Shown piece by piece: positions 1-7,475 of a stretch of DNA of 64,000 nt (positions are counted from its first letter, which is position 1; each line of letters starts with the position of its first letter). The DNA is from Streptomyces asoensis (lineage in GTDB: Bacteria; Actinomycetota; Actinomycetes; Streptomycetales; Streptomycetaceae): positions 2,232,001-2,296,000 of the forward strand of contig NZ_BNEB01000005.1 in NCBI RefSeq assembly GCF_016860545.1, given 5' to 3'. A model generated the notes under the pieces. It made no database searches, was not told the origin of the DNA, and saw only the letters and a program-made list of their open reading frames with translations. A program made the translations under genes and the position numbers.

Positions 1-380
1 ATCCGCACCCAGCTGCCCGCGGGCAGGGACTTCTGCGGGGTGACCACCAGGTCGTCCCCTGCACTGGCGAAGGCGGCGGTCGCGCCGTTCACCTCGACCG
101 ACTCGACCTTGCCGTGGGCGAAGTCGAGGTTGATGCGGTCCAGGTCGGTCGTGGTCCAGGCGTCGATGGTGGTCACCGCCTGGAGGGGTTTGTCGTTGGC
201 GCCGCCATAGACGAGGGCCAGGTCGTAGGAGGCGACGTCGTACCCGGGATTGCCCAGGTACGGGAAGAGGCGGTCGCCGACGCCGAGCGGGACCGCCGGG
301 GCGCTCGCGGCGAGGAGGCAGACGGAGACGGCCGAGGCGAGGAGCGCCGATTTCAGCCGGGCGCGAGGGGTGAGCAGCAT
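1..380 (-). CDS. M1 family metallopeptidase (N-terminal part, runs off the window)
   Basis: Only the first 126 codons lie in the window; the gene continues past position 1. The ATG at 380 opens a typical Sec signal peptide: Arg/Lys-rich start (LLTPRARLK), a hydrophobic Ala/Leu core and an Ala-rich cleavage region. The mature part then reads like the N-terminal beta domain of secreted M1 zinc aminopeptidases, with the conserved YDVASYDLAL stretch. The HExxH zinc motif would lie outside the window, so catalytic competence cannot be judged. The family removes N-terminal residues from peptides, here probably outside the cell. It is transcribed in the same direction as rshA but behind a gap of over 140 bp, so co-transcription is uncertain. 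Confidence 0.75.
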   Translation of the reverse strand, partial: MLLTPRARLKSALLASAVSVCLLAASAPAVPLGVGDRLFPYLGNPGYDVASYDLALVYGGANDKPLQAVTTIDAWTTTDLDRINLDFAHGKVESVEVNGATAAFASAGDDLVVTPQKSLPAGSWVR

Positions 381-523
381 GGACCACCGCTACCAGCGCG
401 CATGTCCGCCGCGTCGGCGACGCGCCTCCGGCCCACTCGAACGGGTTGCGCACGCGCGTGTGCGGAGCGCGCGACCGGCGGCGCGGCTCACGCGCGCGTG
501 GGCCGTGGTCACGCCGGTTCCGC

Positions 524-2722
524 TCAGGCCTGCGCGTGGTGCTGGGCGCGGCCCACGTCGTAGACGCCGGGTACGTTCCGCATGGCGCGCATGAGGGTGG
601 GCAGGTGGCCGGCGTCCGGGAGCTGCACGGTGTACGTGTGGCGTACCCGCTGCTCGGTCGGCGGCTCGACGGTCGCGGAGACGATCTCGGCGCCCTCCAG
701 CGCCATCGCCTCGGTGAGGTCGGCGAGCAGGTGCGGCCGGCCGAACGATTCGGCGACCAGGGTGACCCGGCAGCCGGTGGTGTCGCCCCAGCTCACGTCC
801 ACTTCCGCGCGCCCGGCGCCCGCCATGCGCGCCACCGCGGCGCACTCGGTGCGGTGCACGGTGACCACTCCCCCGCGTACCGCGAAGCCGGTGATGTCGT
901 CCAGGGGGACGGGCGTGCAGCAGCCGGCGAGCCGGGCGCCCGCGCCGGGGCGGCCGACGACGGTGACCGCGGCGCCGGGCCGGGGCGCGGGCGGGACCGT
1001 CGCGGGGGCGCTCTCCGCGGAGGTGCCCGTCCCCGGGGTGTGGGCCGCTGATCCGGCGGTCGCCCCGGTGGGCCTGGCGGGCGCGGGGTCCTCGGCCGCG
1101 CCGGGGCCGACCTGCTCGGTTGGGGCCGGGTGGGTGGCCAGCCAGCGCTGGATCGCGATCCGGGCGGCGGGCGTGTGCGCGTGCTCCAGCCATTCCCTGG
1201 AGGGCTCCGACGCGGGGTCCTGACCCATGAGGAGCTGGACGGTGTCGCCGTCCTTCAGGACGGTGCTGAGGGTCGCCAGACGGCCGTTCACCCGGGCGCC
1301 GATACAGGCGTGGGCGTCCTCGCCGTACTGCGCGTACGCGGCGTCGACGCAGGTGGCTCCGTCGGGCAGGCCGAGGGTGCCGCCGTCGGGGCGGAAGACG
1401 GTGATCTCGCGGTCCTGGGCGAGGTCCTCGCGCAGGGTGGACCAGAAGGTGTCGGGGTCGGGCGCGGCCTCCTGCCAGTCCAGCAGGCGGGAGAGCCACC
1501 CGGGCCGGGTGGGGTCGACGCGCTCCTCGTCGGCGCCGCCGCGGGTCTGCTCCTCCGCGGAACCGGTGTAGGGATTGCCCAGCGCGATGACGCCGGCCTC
1601 GGCGACCTTGTGCATCTGGTGGGTGCGGATGAGGACCTCGGCGACCTGGCCGTCCTCGCGGGCGACCGCGGTGTGCAGCGACTGGTACAGGTTGAACTTG
1701 GGGACGGCGATGAAGTCCTTGAACTCCGAGACGACCGGGGTCATACAGGTGTGCAGTTCGCCCAGGACGGCGTAACAGTCCGCGTCCTCGTTCACCAGCA
1801 CCAGCAGCCGGCCGAAGTCGGCGCCCCGCATGCGGCCCCGTTTGCGGGAGGCGCGGTGCACGGAGACGAAGTGGCGTGGCCGGATGAGGACTTCGGCCTG
1901 GATGTCGGCGTCGCGCAGGACCGTGCGCATCGCCTCGGCGAACTCGGCGAGGGGGTCGTCCGCGCGGGAGGCGTTGTCGACGATCAGTTCGCGGGTGTGC
2001 TCGTACTCCTCGGGGTGGAGGATGGCGAAGACGAGATCCTCGAGCTCGGTCTTGAGCGCCTGGACACCGAGGCGTTCGGCGAGCGGGATGAGGACGTCGC
2101 GCGTGACCTTGGCGATGCGTTCCTGCTTCTCGGGGCGCATCACCCCGAGGGTGCGCATGTTGTGCAGCCGGTCGGCGAGTTTGATCGACATCACGCGGAC
2201 GTCGTTGCCGGTGGCGACGAGCATCTTGCGGAAGGTCTCGGGCTCGGCGGCGGCCCCGTAGTCGACCTTCTCCAGCTTGGTGACGCCGTCGACGAGATAG
2301 CGCACCTCCGCGCCGAACTGCTCGCCGACCTGATCCAGCGTCACGTCGGTGTCCTCGACGGTGTCGTGGAGCAGCGAGGCGGTCAGGGCGGTGGTCTCCG
2401 CGCCCAGTTCGGCGAGGATCAGGGTCACGGCGAGCGGGTGCGTGATGTAGGGCTCGCCGCTCTTGCGCATCTGGCCGCGGTGCGAGGACTCGGCGAGCAC
2501 GTAGGCGCGGTGCAGCGGTTCGAGGTCGGCGTCGGGGTGGTGGGCGCGATGGGCCTCGACCACGTGTCCGATCGCGTCGGGCAGCCGGCCGCGGGAGGCG
2601 GGGCCGAGCAGCGCGGCCCGGCCGAGGCGACGCAGGTCGATCCGGGGGCGACTGCGCCTGCGGGGCGCTGAAGGCACTACCGGGCCTGGGGTCGCGGCGG
2701 GGTTCGTGGCCTCCGCACTCAT
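524..2722 (-). CDS. rshA: RelA/SpoT homologue RshA, (p)ppGpp synthetase/hydrolase family
   Basis: A 732-residue cytoplasmic long RSH protein. The start was placed at the ATG at 2722 because GGAGGTG lies 4 bases before it; a longer frame to 2773 has no such site. The HD hydrolase domain is intact (HDTVED at residues 119-124, with HRGQ..SGEPYITHP before it). The synthetase domain follows (RPRHFVSVHR 281-290, EFKDFIAVPKFNLYQSLHT about 333-351, catalytic Glu at 362), then TGS (about 430-495), a Cys/His conserved-cysteine region (GCCTPV) and a C-terminal ACT domain. The usual YDLxAIR segment reads ADFGRLLVL here, so hydrolysis may predominate. Streptomyces has a separate relA, and this is the second homologue known as rshA. 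It sits downstream of dapF across 300 bp. Confidence 0.9.
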   Translation of the reverse strand: MSAEATNPAATPGPVVPSAPRRRSRPRIDLRRLGRAALLGPASRGRLPDAIGHVVEAHRAHHPDADLEPLHRAYVLAESSHRGQMRKSGEPYITHPLAVTLILAELGAETTALTASLLHDTVEDTDVTLDQVGEQFGAEVRYLVDGVTKLEKVDYGAAAEPETFRKMLVATGNDVRVMSIKLADRLHNMRTLGVMRPEKQERIAKVTRDVLIPLAERLGVQALKTELEDLVFAILHPEEYEHTRELIVDNASRADDPLAEFAEAMRTVLRDADIQAEVLIRPRHFVSVHRASRKRGRMRGADFGRLLVLVNEDADCYAVLGELHTCMTPVVSEFKDFIAVPKFNLYQSLHTAVAREDGQVAEVLIRTHQMHKVAEAGVIALGNPYTGSAEEQTRGGADEERVDPTRPGWLSRLLDWQEAAPDPDTFWSTLREDLAQDREITVFRPDGGTLGLPDGATCVDAAYAQYGEDAHACIGARVNGRLATLSTVLKDGDTVQLLMGQDPASEPSREWLEHAHTPAARIAIQRWLATHPAPTEQVGPGAAEDPAPARPTGATAGSAAHTPGTGTSAESAPATVPPAPRPGAAVTVVGRPGAGARLAGCCTPVPLDDITGFAVRGGVVTVHRTECAAVARMAGAGRAEVDVSWGDTTGCRVTLVAESFGRPHLLADLTEAMALEGAEIVSATVEPPTEQRVRHTYTVQLPDAGHLPTLMRAMRNVPGVYDVGRAQHHAQA

Positions 2723-3022
2723 GGGCACCTCCGGCTGCGTGGACCGGCGGACGGGGTGTCCCAAGGCGGACACGGCTCAGGGGACTGGCGAACGGTTCCC
2801 CGCCCGGGCCGGTGCTTGATGCTACCGAGCCCATCACGCGCGACCGACCGGCTCTCGCCGAGCGTGAAACGGATCACCCATTCGAGCGACGGATCAGGGT
2901 TTTACGGTTTTGAGACGCCTGACCTGAGGTCGATCGTGATTCCGAACCCACGACCGGCCGGCGGGGCCCACTCCTTCGCGGTGGCGGGCCGCTCCCGCCT
3001 CCGATGCCAAGTCCGGACCGGA
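2723..3022. other. 300-bp intergenic region between dapF and rshA
   Basis: No ORF with Streptomyces codon bias is visible here. The part near 2880-2950 is the least GC-rich stretch of the gap and holds a short repeated AAAACC element on the minus strand, so it is the most likely place for an rshA promoter. I could not identify a convincing -35/-10 pair. Confidence 0.4.
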
Positions 3023-3892
3023 TCAGCGGGCGACTGTTTCCAGCCACTCGGAATCGATCTCGCCTGTGGCGACGATCACTGCCGGCCCGGTCATCTCGAT
3101 CTCGCCGTCGGGGCTTTCGGTGATCACCAGGCGTCCTCCCGGCACGTCCACCACGTAGGTCGCGGGCAGGCCGGTGACCGCCGGGTCGGCGCCGTCGCGG
3201 CGCGCGGCGGCCACGGCGACGGCGCACGCGCCCGTGCCGCACGAGCGGGTCTCGCCGGACCCGCGCTCGTGCACGCGCAGCGCGACGTGCCGCGGGCCGC
3301 GGTCGACGACGAACTCGACGTTGACCCCCTGCGGGTAGGCCGAGGCGGGGCTGACCGGCGGCGGTGCGAACAGATCGCCCGCGTGCGCCAGGTCCGCGAC
3401 GAAGGCGACAGCGTGCGGGTTGCCCATGTTCACGTTCCGGGCGGGCCAGCTGCGCTCGCCGACGACGACCGTGACCTCGCCCTCGGGCAGGCGGGCGCGG
3501 CCCATGCCGACGGTGACGTCACCGTCCTTCGCCAGGTGCACGCGCTTGACGCCCCCGCGCGTGGCGACGGCGAGGTCGCCCTCGGTGACGAGCCCCGCGT
3601 ACTGGAGGTAGCGCGCGAAGACACGGACGCCGTTGCCGCACATCTCCGCCACGGAGCCGTCCCCGTTGCGGTAGTCCATGAACCACTCGGCCTCGCCCGC
3701 CATGGCCGCGGCCTCGGGGTGGGCCGCGGAGCGCACGACGTGCAGCAGACCGTCACCCCCGATGCCCGCGCGGCGGTCGCACAGGGCGGCGACGGCGGCC
3801 GGGGGGAGGTCGACGGCGTTCTCGGGGTCCGGGACGATCACGAAGTCGTTCTCGGTGCCGTGACCCTTGAGGAAGGCGATCCGCGTGCTCAT
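3023..3892 (-). CDS. dapF: Diaminopimelate epimerase
   Basis: A 289-residue DapF, about the usual length. It interconverts LL- and meso-diaminopimelate in the cytoplasm for lysine and peptidoglycan synthesis; Streptomyces uses the LL form in its wall. Both catalytic cysteines are present: C85 in EMCGNGVR and C218 in RSCGTGACA. The substrate-binding NGDGS and NMGNPHAV segments are also clear. The ATG at 3892 has GAGGA almost touching it, an unusually short spacing, but no other start fits the conserved N-terminus (FLKGHGTENDF). It lies 75 bp behind a membrane protein gene and shares its direction with miaA, so one transcript from miaA is likely. Confidence 0.95.
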   Translation of the reverse strand: MSTRIAFLKGHGTENDFVIVPDPENAVDLPPAAVAALCDRRAGIGGDGLLHVVRSAAHPEAAAMAGEAEWFMDYRNGDGSVAEMCGNGVRVFARYLQYAGLVTEGDLAVATRGGVKRVHLAKDGDVTVGMGRARLPEGEVTVVVGERSWPARNVNMGNPHAVAFVADLAHAGDLFAPPPVSPASAYPQGVNVEFVVDRGPRHVALRVHERGSGETRSCGTGACAVAVAAARRDGADPAVTGLPATYVVDVPGGRLVITESPDGEIEMTGPAVIVATGEIDSEWLETVAR

Positions 3893-3967
3893 TCCTCGAT
3901 CGTACGGGGTGGGTACGACACCTCGTCCCGGAGCGGGCGCCGCCGCCGCGCCACGCGCGTGTGCTGC

Positions 3968-4474
3968 TCAGCGCAGTCGGGCGACCCGCCCCACGGCCAG
4001 CGCCACCACCGCGGCGACCAGCACGACGTACGCGAGGACGACGCGCCAGTCGGGGCGGCGCCCGGAGCCGCGCGGGGGCAGGCCGGGCCAGGTGTGGCCG
4101 ACGCGGCGGGCGGCCATCATGCCCCAGCCGGCCGCGCAGGAGCAGATCAGCAGCCCGAGCATGGCGATCATGGCGCCGCTGTCGCCGAAGTCGAAGGCGA
4201 GCGGGAAGGCGAACATCAGGGAGCCGACCGCGGCCAGCGCCACGATGGGCGCGAGCTGCCAGATCCGGAGCCGGCGCTGCGGGCGCAGCTCGACCTCGAC
4301 CTCGGGCCCGCTCGCGAACATCTCCTCGGGCTCCGGGCCGTCGTCGCTCACGCCGCCGGTGTCGTCGTCGTCCGGCCCGTCGGGGCTCAGACGGCCCTCA
4401 TCGGGCTCCGGTTCACCACGCCCGGTGGTGAGGTGCTCGGTGCCTTCTGCGGTGTCGCGAGGGCCGGCCTCCAT
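3968..4474 (-). CDS. Conserved actinobacterial membrane protein of unknown function
   Basis: A 168-residue protein. Residues 1-70 are acidic, rich in Asp, Glu, Gly and Pro, and probably disordered. They are followed by a basic stretch (RPQRRLRIW), two adjacent hydrophobic helices, a short basic loop and a third hydrophobic segment near the C-terminus, so two to three membrane passes are likely. The ATG at 4474 was chosen because GGGAGGG lies about 9 bases upstream; the frame is open to 4537. It lies between miaA and dapF on the same strand and probably shares their transcript. No catalytic motif is visible and I assign no function. Confidence 0.75.
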   Translation of the reverse strand: MEAGPRDTAEGTEHLTTGRGEPEPDEGRLSPDGPDDDDTGGVSDDGPEPEEMFASGPEVEVELRPQRRLRIWQLAPIVALAAVGSLMFAFPLAFDFGDSGAMIAMLGLLICSCAAGWGMMAARRVGHTWPGLPPRGSGRRPDWRVVLAYVVLVAAVVALAVGRVARLR

Positions 4475-4582
4475 CGCCACGCGCCCTCCCAACTCGGACT
4501 CCACTTGGTCGATCGAAGCTCGATGATGGCACGGCACCGGAGGCCCGGATGACGGGCTGGGCGTCCCGATGCCATGACGTGA

Positions 4583-5521
4583 TCAGGCTGTGACCGGTCG
4601 TTCCACCAACGCCAGCGCGAGCTCCGGAAGTTTGGTGAGATCTGCCGCGGCCCCACTCAACCAGTGCACCCGCGGATCGCGCCTGAACCACGAATCCTGG
4701 CGGCGCGCGAAGCGCTTGGTGGCACGGACCGTCTCGGCACGCGCCTCGTCGAGGGTGCCCTCGCCCGCCAGGGCGGCGAGGACCTGCTGGTAGCCGAGCG
4801 CGCGGGCGGCCGTGCGCCCCTCCCGCAGGCCCAGCGCCTCCAGCGCGCGGACCTCCTCGACCAGACCGGCGTCCCACATCCGGTCGACGCGGCGGGCGAT
4901 ACGTTCGTCGAGTTCGGGGCGCGCCACGTCGACCCCGATCTGGACGGTGTCGTAGACCGAGTCGTGGCCGGGCAGGTTGGCGGTGAACGGCTTGCCGGTG
5001 ATCTCGATCACCTCGAGGGCCCGGACGATCCGGCGGCCGTTGCCGGGCAGGATCGCCTGTGCCGCCTCGGGGTCGGCGGCGGCCAGCCGGGCGTGCAGCG
5101 CGCCCGAGCCGCGCAGCGTGAGCTCCTCCTCCAGCCGGGCGCGGACCTCGGGGTCGGTGCCGGGGAACTCCAGGTTGTCGACGGCGCCGCGGACGTACAG
5201 CCCGGAACCGCCGACGAGCACCGGCCAGCGGCCGTCGGCGAGCAGGGCGTCGATCCTCTCGCGGGCCAGTCGCTGATACTCCGCGACGGAGGCGGTCTGC
5301 GTGACGTCCCAGACGTCGAGGAGGTGGTGCGGGACGCCGCCGCGCTCTGCGGGCGTCAGCTTGGCGGTGCCGATGTCCATCCCTCGGTACAGCTGCATGG
5401 AGTCGGCGTTGACGACCTCGCCGCCGAGCCTCTGGGCCAGGAAGACGCCCAGATCGGACTTTCCGGCCGCGGTGGGACCGACGACGGCGATGACGCGGGG
5501 GGCGGGGGGTGCGCTGCTCAC
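4583..5521 (-). CDS. miaA: tRNA dimethylallyltransferase MiaA
   Basis: A 312-residue enzyme that adds a dimethylallyl group to A37 of tRNAs reading codons that start with U; MiaB, encoded at 7.5-9 kb, then methylthiolates the same base. The P-loop is VVGPTAAGKSDL near residue 15, followed by the conserved NADSMQLYRGMDIGTAK and the VGGSGLY motif. The start is the GTG at 5521; its upstream SD is weak, but the reading fits the family start just before the P-loop. The minus frame stays open far upstream to 6454, which is only a consequence of high GC. The next gene upstream is divergent. Confidence 0.93.
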   Translation of the reverse strand: MSSAPPAPRVIAVVGPTAAGKSDLGVFLAQRLGGEVVNADSMQLYRGMDIGTAKLTPAERGGVPHHLLDVWDVTQTASVAEYQRLARERIDALLADGRWPVLVGGSGLYVRGAVDNLEFPGTDPEVRARLEEELTLRGSGALHARLAAADPEAAQAILPGNGRRIVRALEVIEITGKPFTANLPGHDSVYDTVQIGVDVARPELDERIARRVDRMWDAGLVEEVRALEALGLREGRTAARALGYQQVLAALAGEGTLDEARAETVRATKRFARRQDSWFRRDPRVHWLSGAAADLTKLPELALALVERPVTA

Positions 5522-5701
5522 GGCACCAGTCTCGCAAACCCCGGCACCCGCCCTCGAACGAGTGAGGTGACGGCGCCCGACCGACCTCGTTGCCCGTTGC
5601 AAGATTCCCGTCGCCCTTCGCGGGGGCGGCGGTCCGGTGACGCCGACGGACGCACCGGCCGACGCGGGATTTCGCCCGCACGAGTACCGTATGGAGTGGA
5701 T

Positions 5702-6103
5702 ATGGGCGTTCTGGCGCGACTTTTCCGGAGGTCGAAGGCGACAGAGGAAGCGGCGGAAACGGTGGCGGACGACGTCACGACGGGAGCGAAAGACGCGACG
5801 GCGGGAGCGGCCGCCGGGACGACACCGGAGGTGGCCGACGCCGCGGACACGACGGACGGCGATGAGCGGTCGGCGTCCGCACCGGCGGACGGCGCCGGGG
5901 CGGAGCGGACCGGCGGGCCCACGACCGCGTCGGCACGGGAGCGGGACGGCGACGGCCACGGCGACATCGTCGAGCCGCAGGCGGACGGTCCGGCGGAGGC
6001 CGTACCCGTCGTCCTCGCCGCCACCGACGGAGTCGAGATTCCCCGGCAGCAGTCCGCCGAGGAGGCGGCCGACAGCGGAGCGGGCGACGGCGCCCGCGCG
6101 TAG
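5702..6103 (+). CDS. Small acidic, disordered Streptomyces protein
   Basis: A 133-residue protein beginning MGVLARLFRRSKATEEAAE. The ATG at 5702 has GGAG 5 bases upstream. After a short basic amphipathic start the rest is Ala, Asp, Glu, Gly and Thr rich, without predicted structure, and ends with a conserved-looking VEIPRQQSAEEAAD segment. Similar Streptomyces proteins are, as far as I recall, labelled gliding motility protein without experimental support. It lies 24 bp before the next small gene in the same direction, so the two probably share a transcript. Function unknown. Confidence 0.7.
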   Translation: MGVLARLFRRSKATEEAAETVADDVTTGAKDATAGAAAGTTPEVADAADTTDGDERSASAPADGAGAERTGGPTTASARERDGDGHGDIVEPQADGPAEAVPVVLAATDGVEIPRQQSAEEAADSGAGDGARA

Positions 6104-6127
6104 AGGAACCCCCCAGGAAGGTGGCCC

Positions 6128-6397
6128 ATGGGTTTCTTGGAGCATTTGAAGGCCAGACTCGCCCCCGCGAAGGGCAAGGTCTCGGGCCTCGCGCAACAGC
6201 ACGGGGACAAGGTCCAGCACGGTCTCGACAAGGCCGCGCAGGTAGTCGACGAGAAGACCAAGGGCAAGTACAGCGACACGATCCAGTCGGGCACCGGCAA
6301 GGCCAAGGGCGCCATGGACCGGCTCGCGCACAAGGACGAACGCGCCGGGGGCGGCGACACCTTCACCCCGCCGAACACTCCCCCGCCCACCTCCTGA
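6128..6397 (+). CDS. MT0933-type antitoxin-like small helical protein
   Basis: An 89-residue protein with GGAAGGTGG just before the ATG at 6128. Its core, with DKAAQVVDEKTKGKYSDTIQ, matches the Rv0909/MT0933 antitoxin family: amphipathic helices rich in Lys and Ala, then a Pro-rich tail. In mycobacteria such proteins are paired with toxins. Here no toxin gene adjoins it, so the label antitoxin describes only the fold family. It probably shares a transcript with the gene at 5702 and ends before a large inverted repeat at 6409-6494. Confidence 0.75.
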   Translation: MGFLEHLKARLAPAKGKVSGLAQQHGDKVQHGLDKAAQVVDEKTKGKYSDTIQSGTGKAKGAMDRLAHKDERAGGGDTFTPPNTPPPTS

Positions 6398-6408
6398 GCG
6401 GCACCTGA

Positions 6409-6494
6409 CGCCCATCGGACGGAGGACGGCGGACGGTCGCGTGCTCGGGCGCACGCGGTCGCGCGATCGCCCGGCGTGCGCCGTCCGATGGGCG
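6409..6494. terminator. Nested inverted repeats between convergent genes
   Basis: A perfect 14-bp inverted repeat pairs 6409-6422 (cgcccatcggacgg) with 6481-6494. Inside it a second perfect 8-bp inverted repeat pairs 6449-6456 with 6474-6481. The structure lies between a plus-strand gene ending at 6397 and a minus-strand gene ending at 6569, so it is probably a bidirectional terminator. There is no T tract, which is common in Streptomyces. Confidence 0.6.
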
Positions 6495-6568
6495 CTTCGT
6501 GCTGCGCGCCGCGCGTCGGCCGCAGGGGGTACTGCCCGACTTCCCGCCGTCCCGAGGCCGCTACGACG

Positions 6569-7285
6569 CTACGACCAGGTCGCGACCACGTAGCCCACCC
6601 CGTAGGGCGCGTCCTCGTACAGCAGCGTGCCGGTCAGCTCGGCCGTGCCCGCGGCGCCCGCGAGCACCTGCCAGGGGGCCCGGCCCGATGCCTTGAGCTC
6701 GTGGGCCAGCTCGGCGTCCAGTGCCTCGAGGGCCGTCACGTCGGCCGAGCCGAGCGCTCGCGCGGCCTCGGCGTCGAAGGGTGCCGCCCGCTCGTCGAGG
6801 TAGCCCGGTGCCTTCAGCGTCCGGCACGCGCTGGCGTCGCCCATCACCAGCAGGGCGACCCGGTCGGCGGACGCGGCGATCTCCCGGCCGGTCTCGACGC
6901 ATCGCCCGGCAGCGAGCGGTTCGCCCACGCCGAGCCCCTCGACCGGTGCCGCCGACCAGCCGGCCCGCTCCAGCAGCCAGGCGGCGACGGCGAGGGACGT
7001 CGGCAGTTCGCGGGCGGACGGTGTGCCGGCGCCCCCGCGGCCCAGCCGGACCGCGAGATCCACCCCGAAGCCCCGGAACGCACCGTGTCCGCCCTCCGGG
7101 TGCGGGCCGCGTCCGGACGGCTCGGCCGGTCCGACGACCACGAGCCGGTCCGGCCGGGCGGCGGCGAGCACGGCCAGCGCGTCCGAGCAGGCGGCACGGG
7201 CGCCGTCCAGCTCGGGAGCGGCGCCCGCGGCGACCTCGGGCACCAGCAGCGGCGGACAGGGGCAGACAGCGGCGGCGACAAGCAT
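6569..7285 (-). CDS. Class III extradiol dioxygenase-like protein lacking metal ligands
   Basis: A 238-residue protein that starts at the ATG at 7285 (MLVAAAVCPCPPLLVPEV). The opening is the family signature of class III extradiol dioxygenase subunit B proteins, normally written PHPPLLVPE, and DRLVVVGPAEPSG matches the second conserved strand. The His of PHPP is Cys here, and the His that normally follows the second strand (SPH) is replaced by Ala. Dioxygenase activity is therefore doubtful. It follows miaB on the same strand; the 180-bp gap between them holds a 24-bp repeat array. The frame stays open to a GTG at 7396, which would add an Ala-rich extension translated from those repeats, but the family start is the ATG. 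Confidence 0.75.
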   Translation of the reverse strand: MLVAAAVCPCPPLLVPEVAAGAAPELDGARAACSDALAVLAAARPDRLVVVGPAEPSGRGPHPEGGHGAFRGFGVDLAVRLGRGGAGTPSARELPTSLAVAAWLLERAGWSAAPVEGLGVGEPLAAGRCVETGREIAASADRVALLVMGDASACRTLKAPGYLDERAAPFDAEAARALGSADVTALEALDAELAHELKASGRAPWQVLAGAAGTAELTGTLLYEDAPYGVGYVVATWS

Positions 7286-7331
7286 GATCGGCAGCGTAGC
7301 CCCGTACGGGATCCGCCGGGCCACCGACCGT

Positions 7332-7475
7332 GGTGCGGCACCGGCAGCCCACCCTCGCGCCGCACCGGCCATCCGCGCTGGTGCCGCACCGGCCACCCGA
7401 CCCGGTGCCGCGCGGGCCGTCGATACCGGTGCCGCGGCGGCGATCGATCCCGGTGTCGCGCGGGCCGTCAGTCGC
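7332..7475. repeat. Six tandem degenerate 24-bp repeats
   Basis: Units begin at 7332, 7356, 7380, 7404, 7428 and 7452, exactly 24 bp apart. The shared core is ggtgccgcaccggc with a more variable second half. The array runs from just upstream of the extradiol-like gene into the last codons of miaB. Because 24 is a multiple of 3, each unit would be 8 codons in any frame. Confidence 0.85.

Noticed and set aside
390..2837. An 815-codon open frame over rshA on the same strand in another frame
   Set aside because: It is Arg/Pro/Ala-rich without any domain and is a frame shadow of rshA, whose motifs are complete.
7332..7475. CRISPR or iteron array from the 24-bp repeats
   Set aside because: Units abut without spacers and are degenerate; no replication or cas gene is near.
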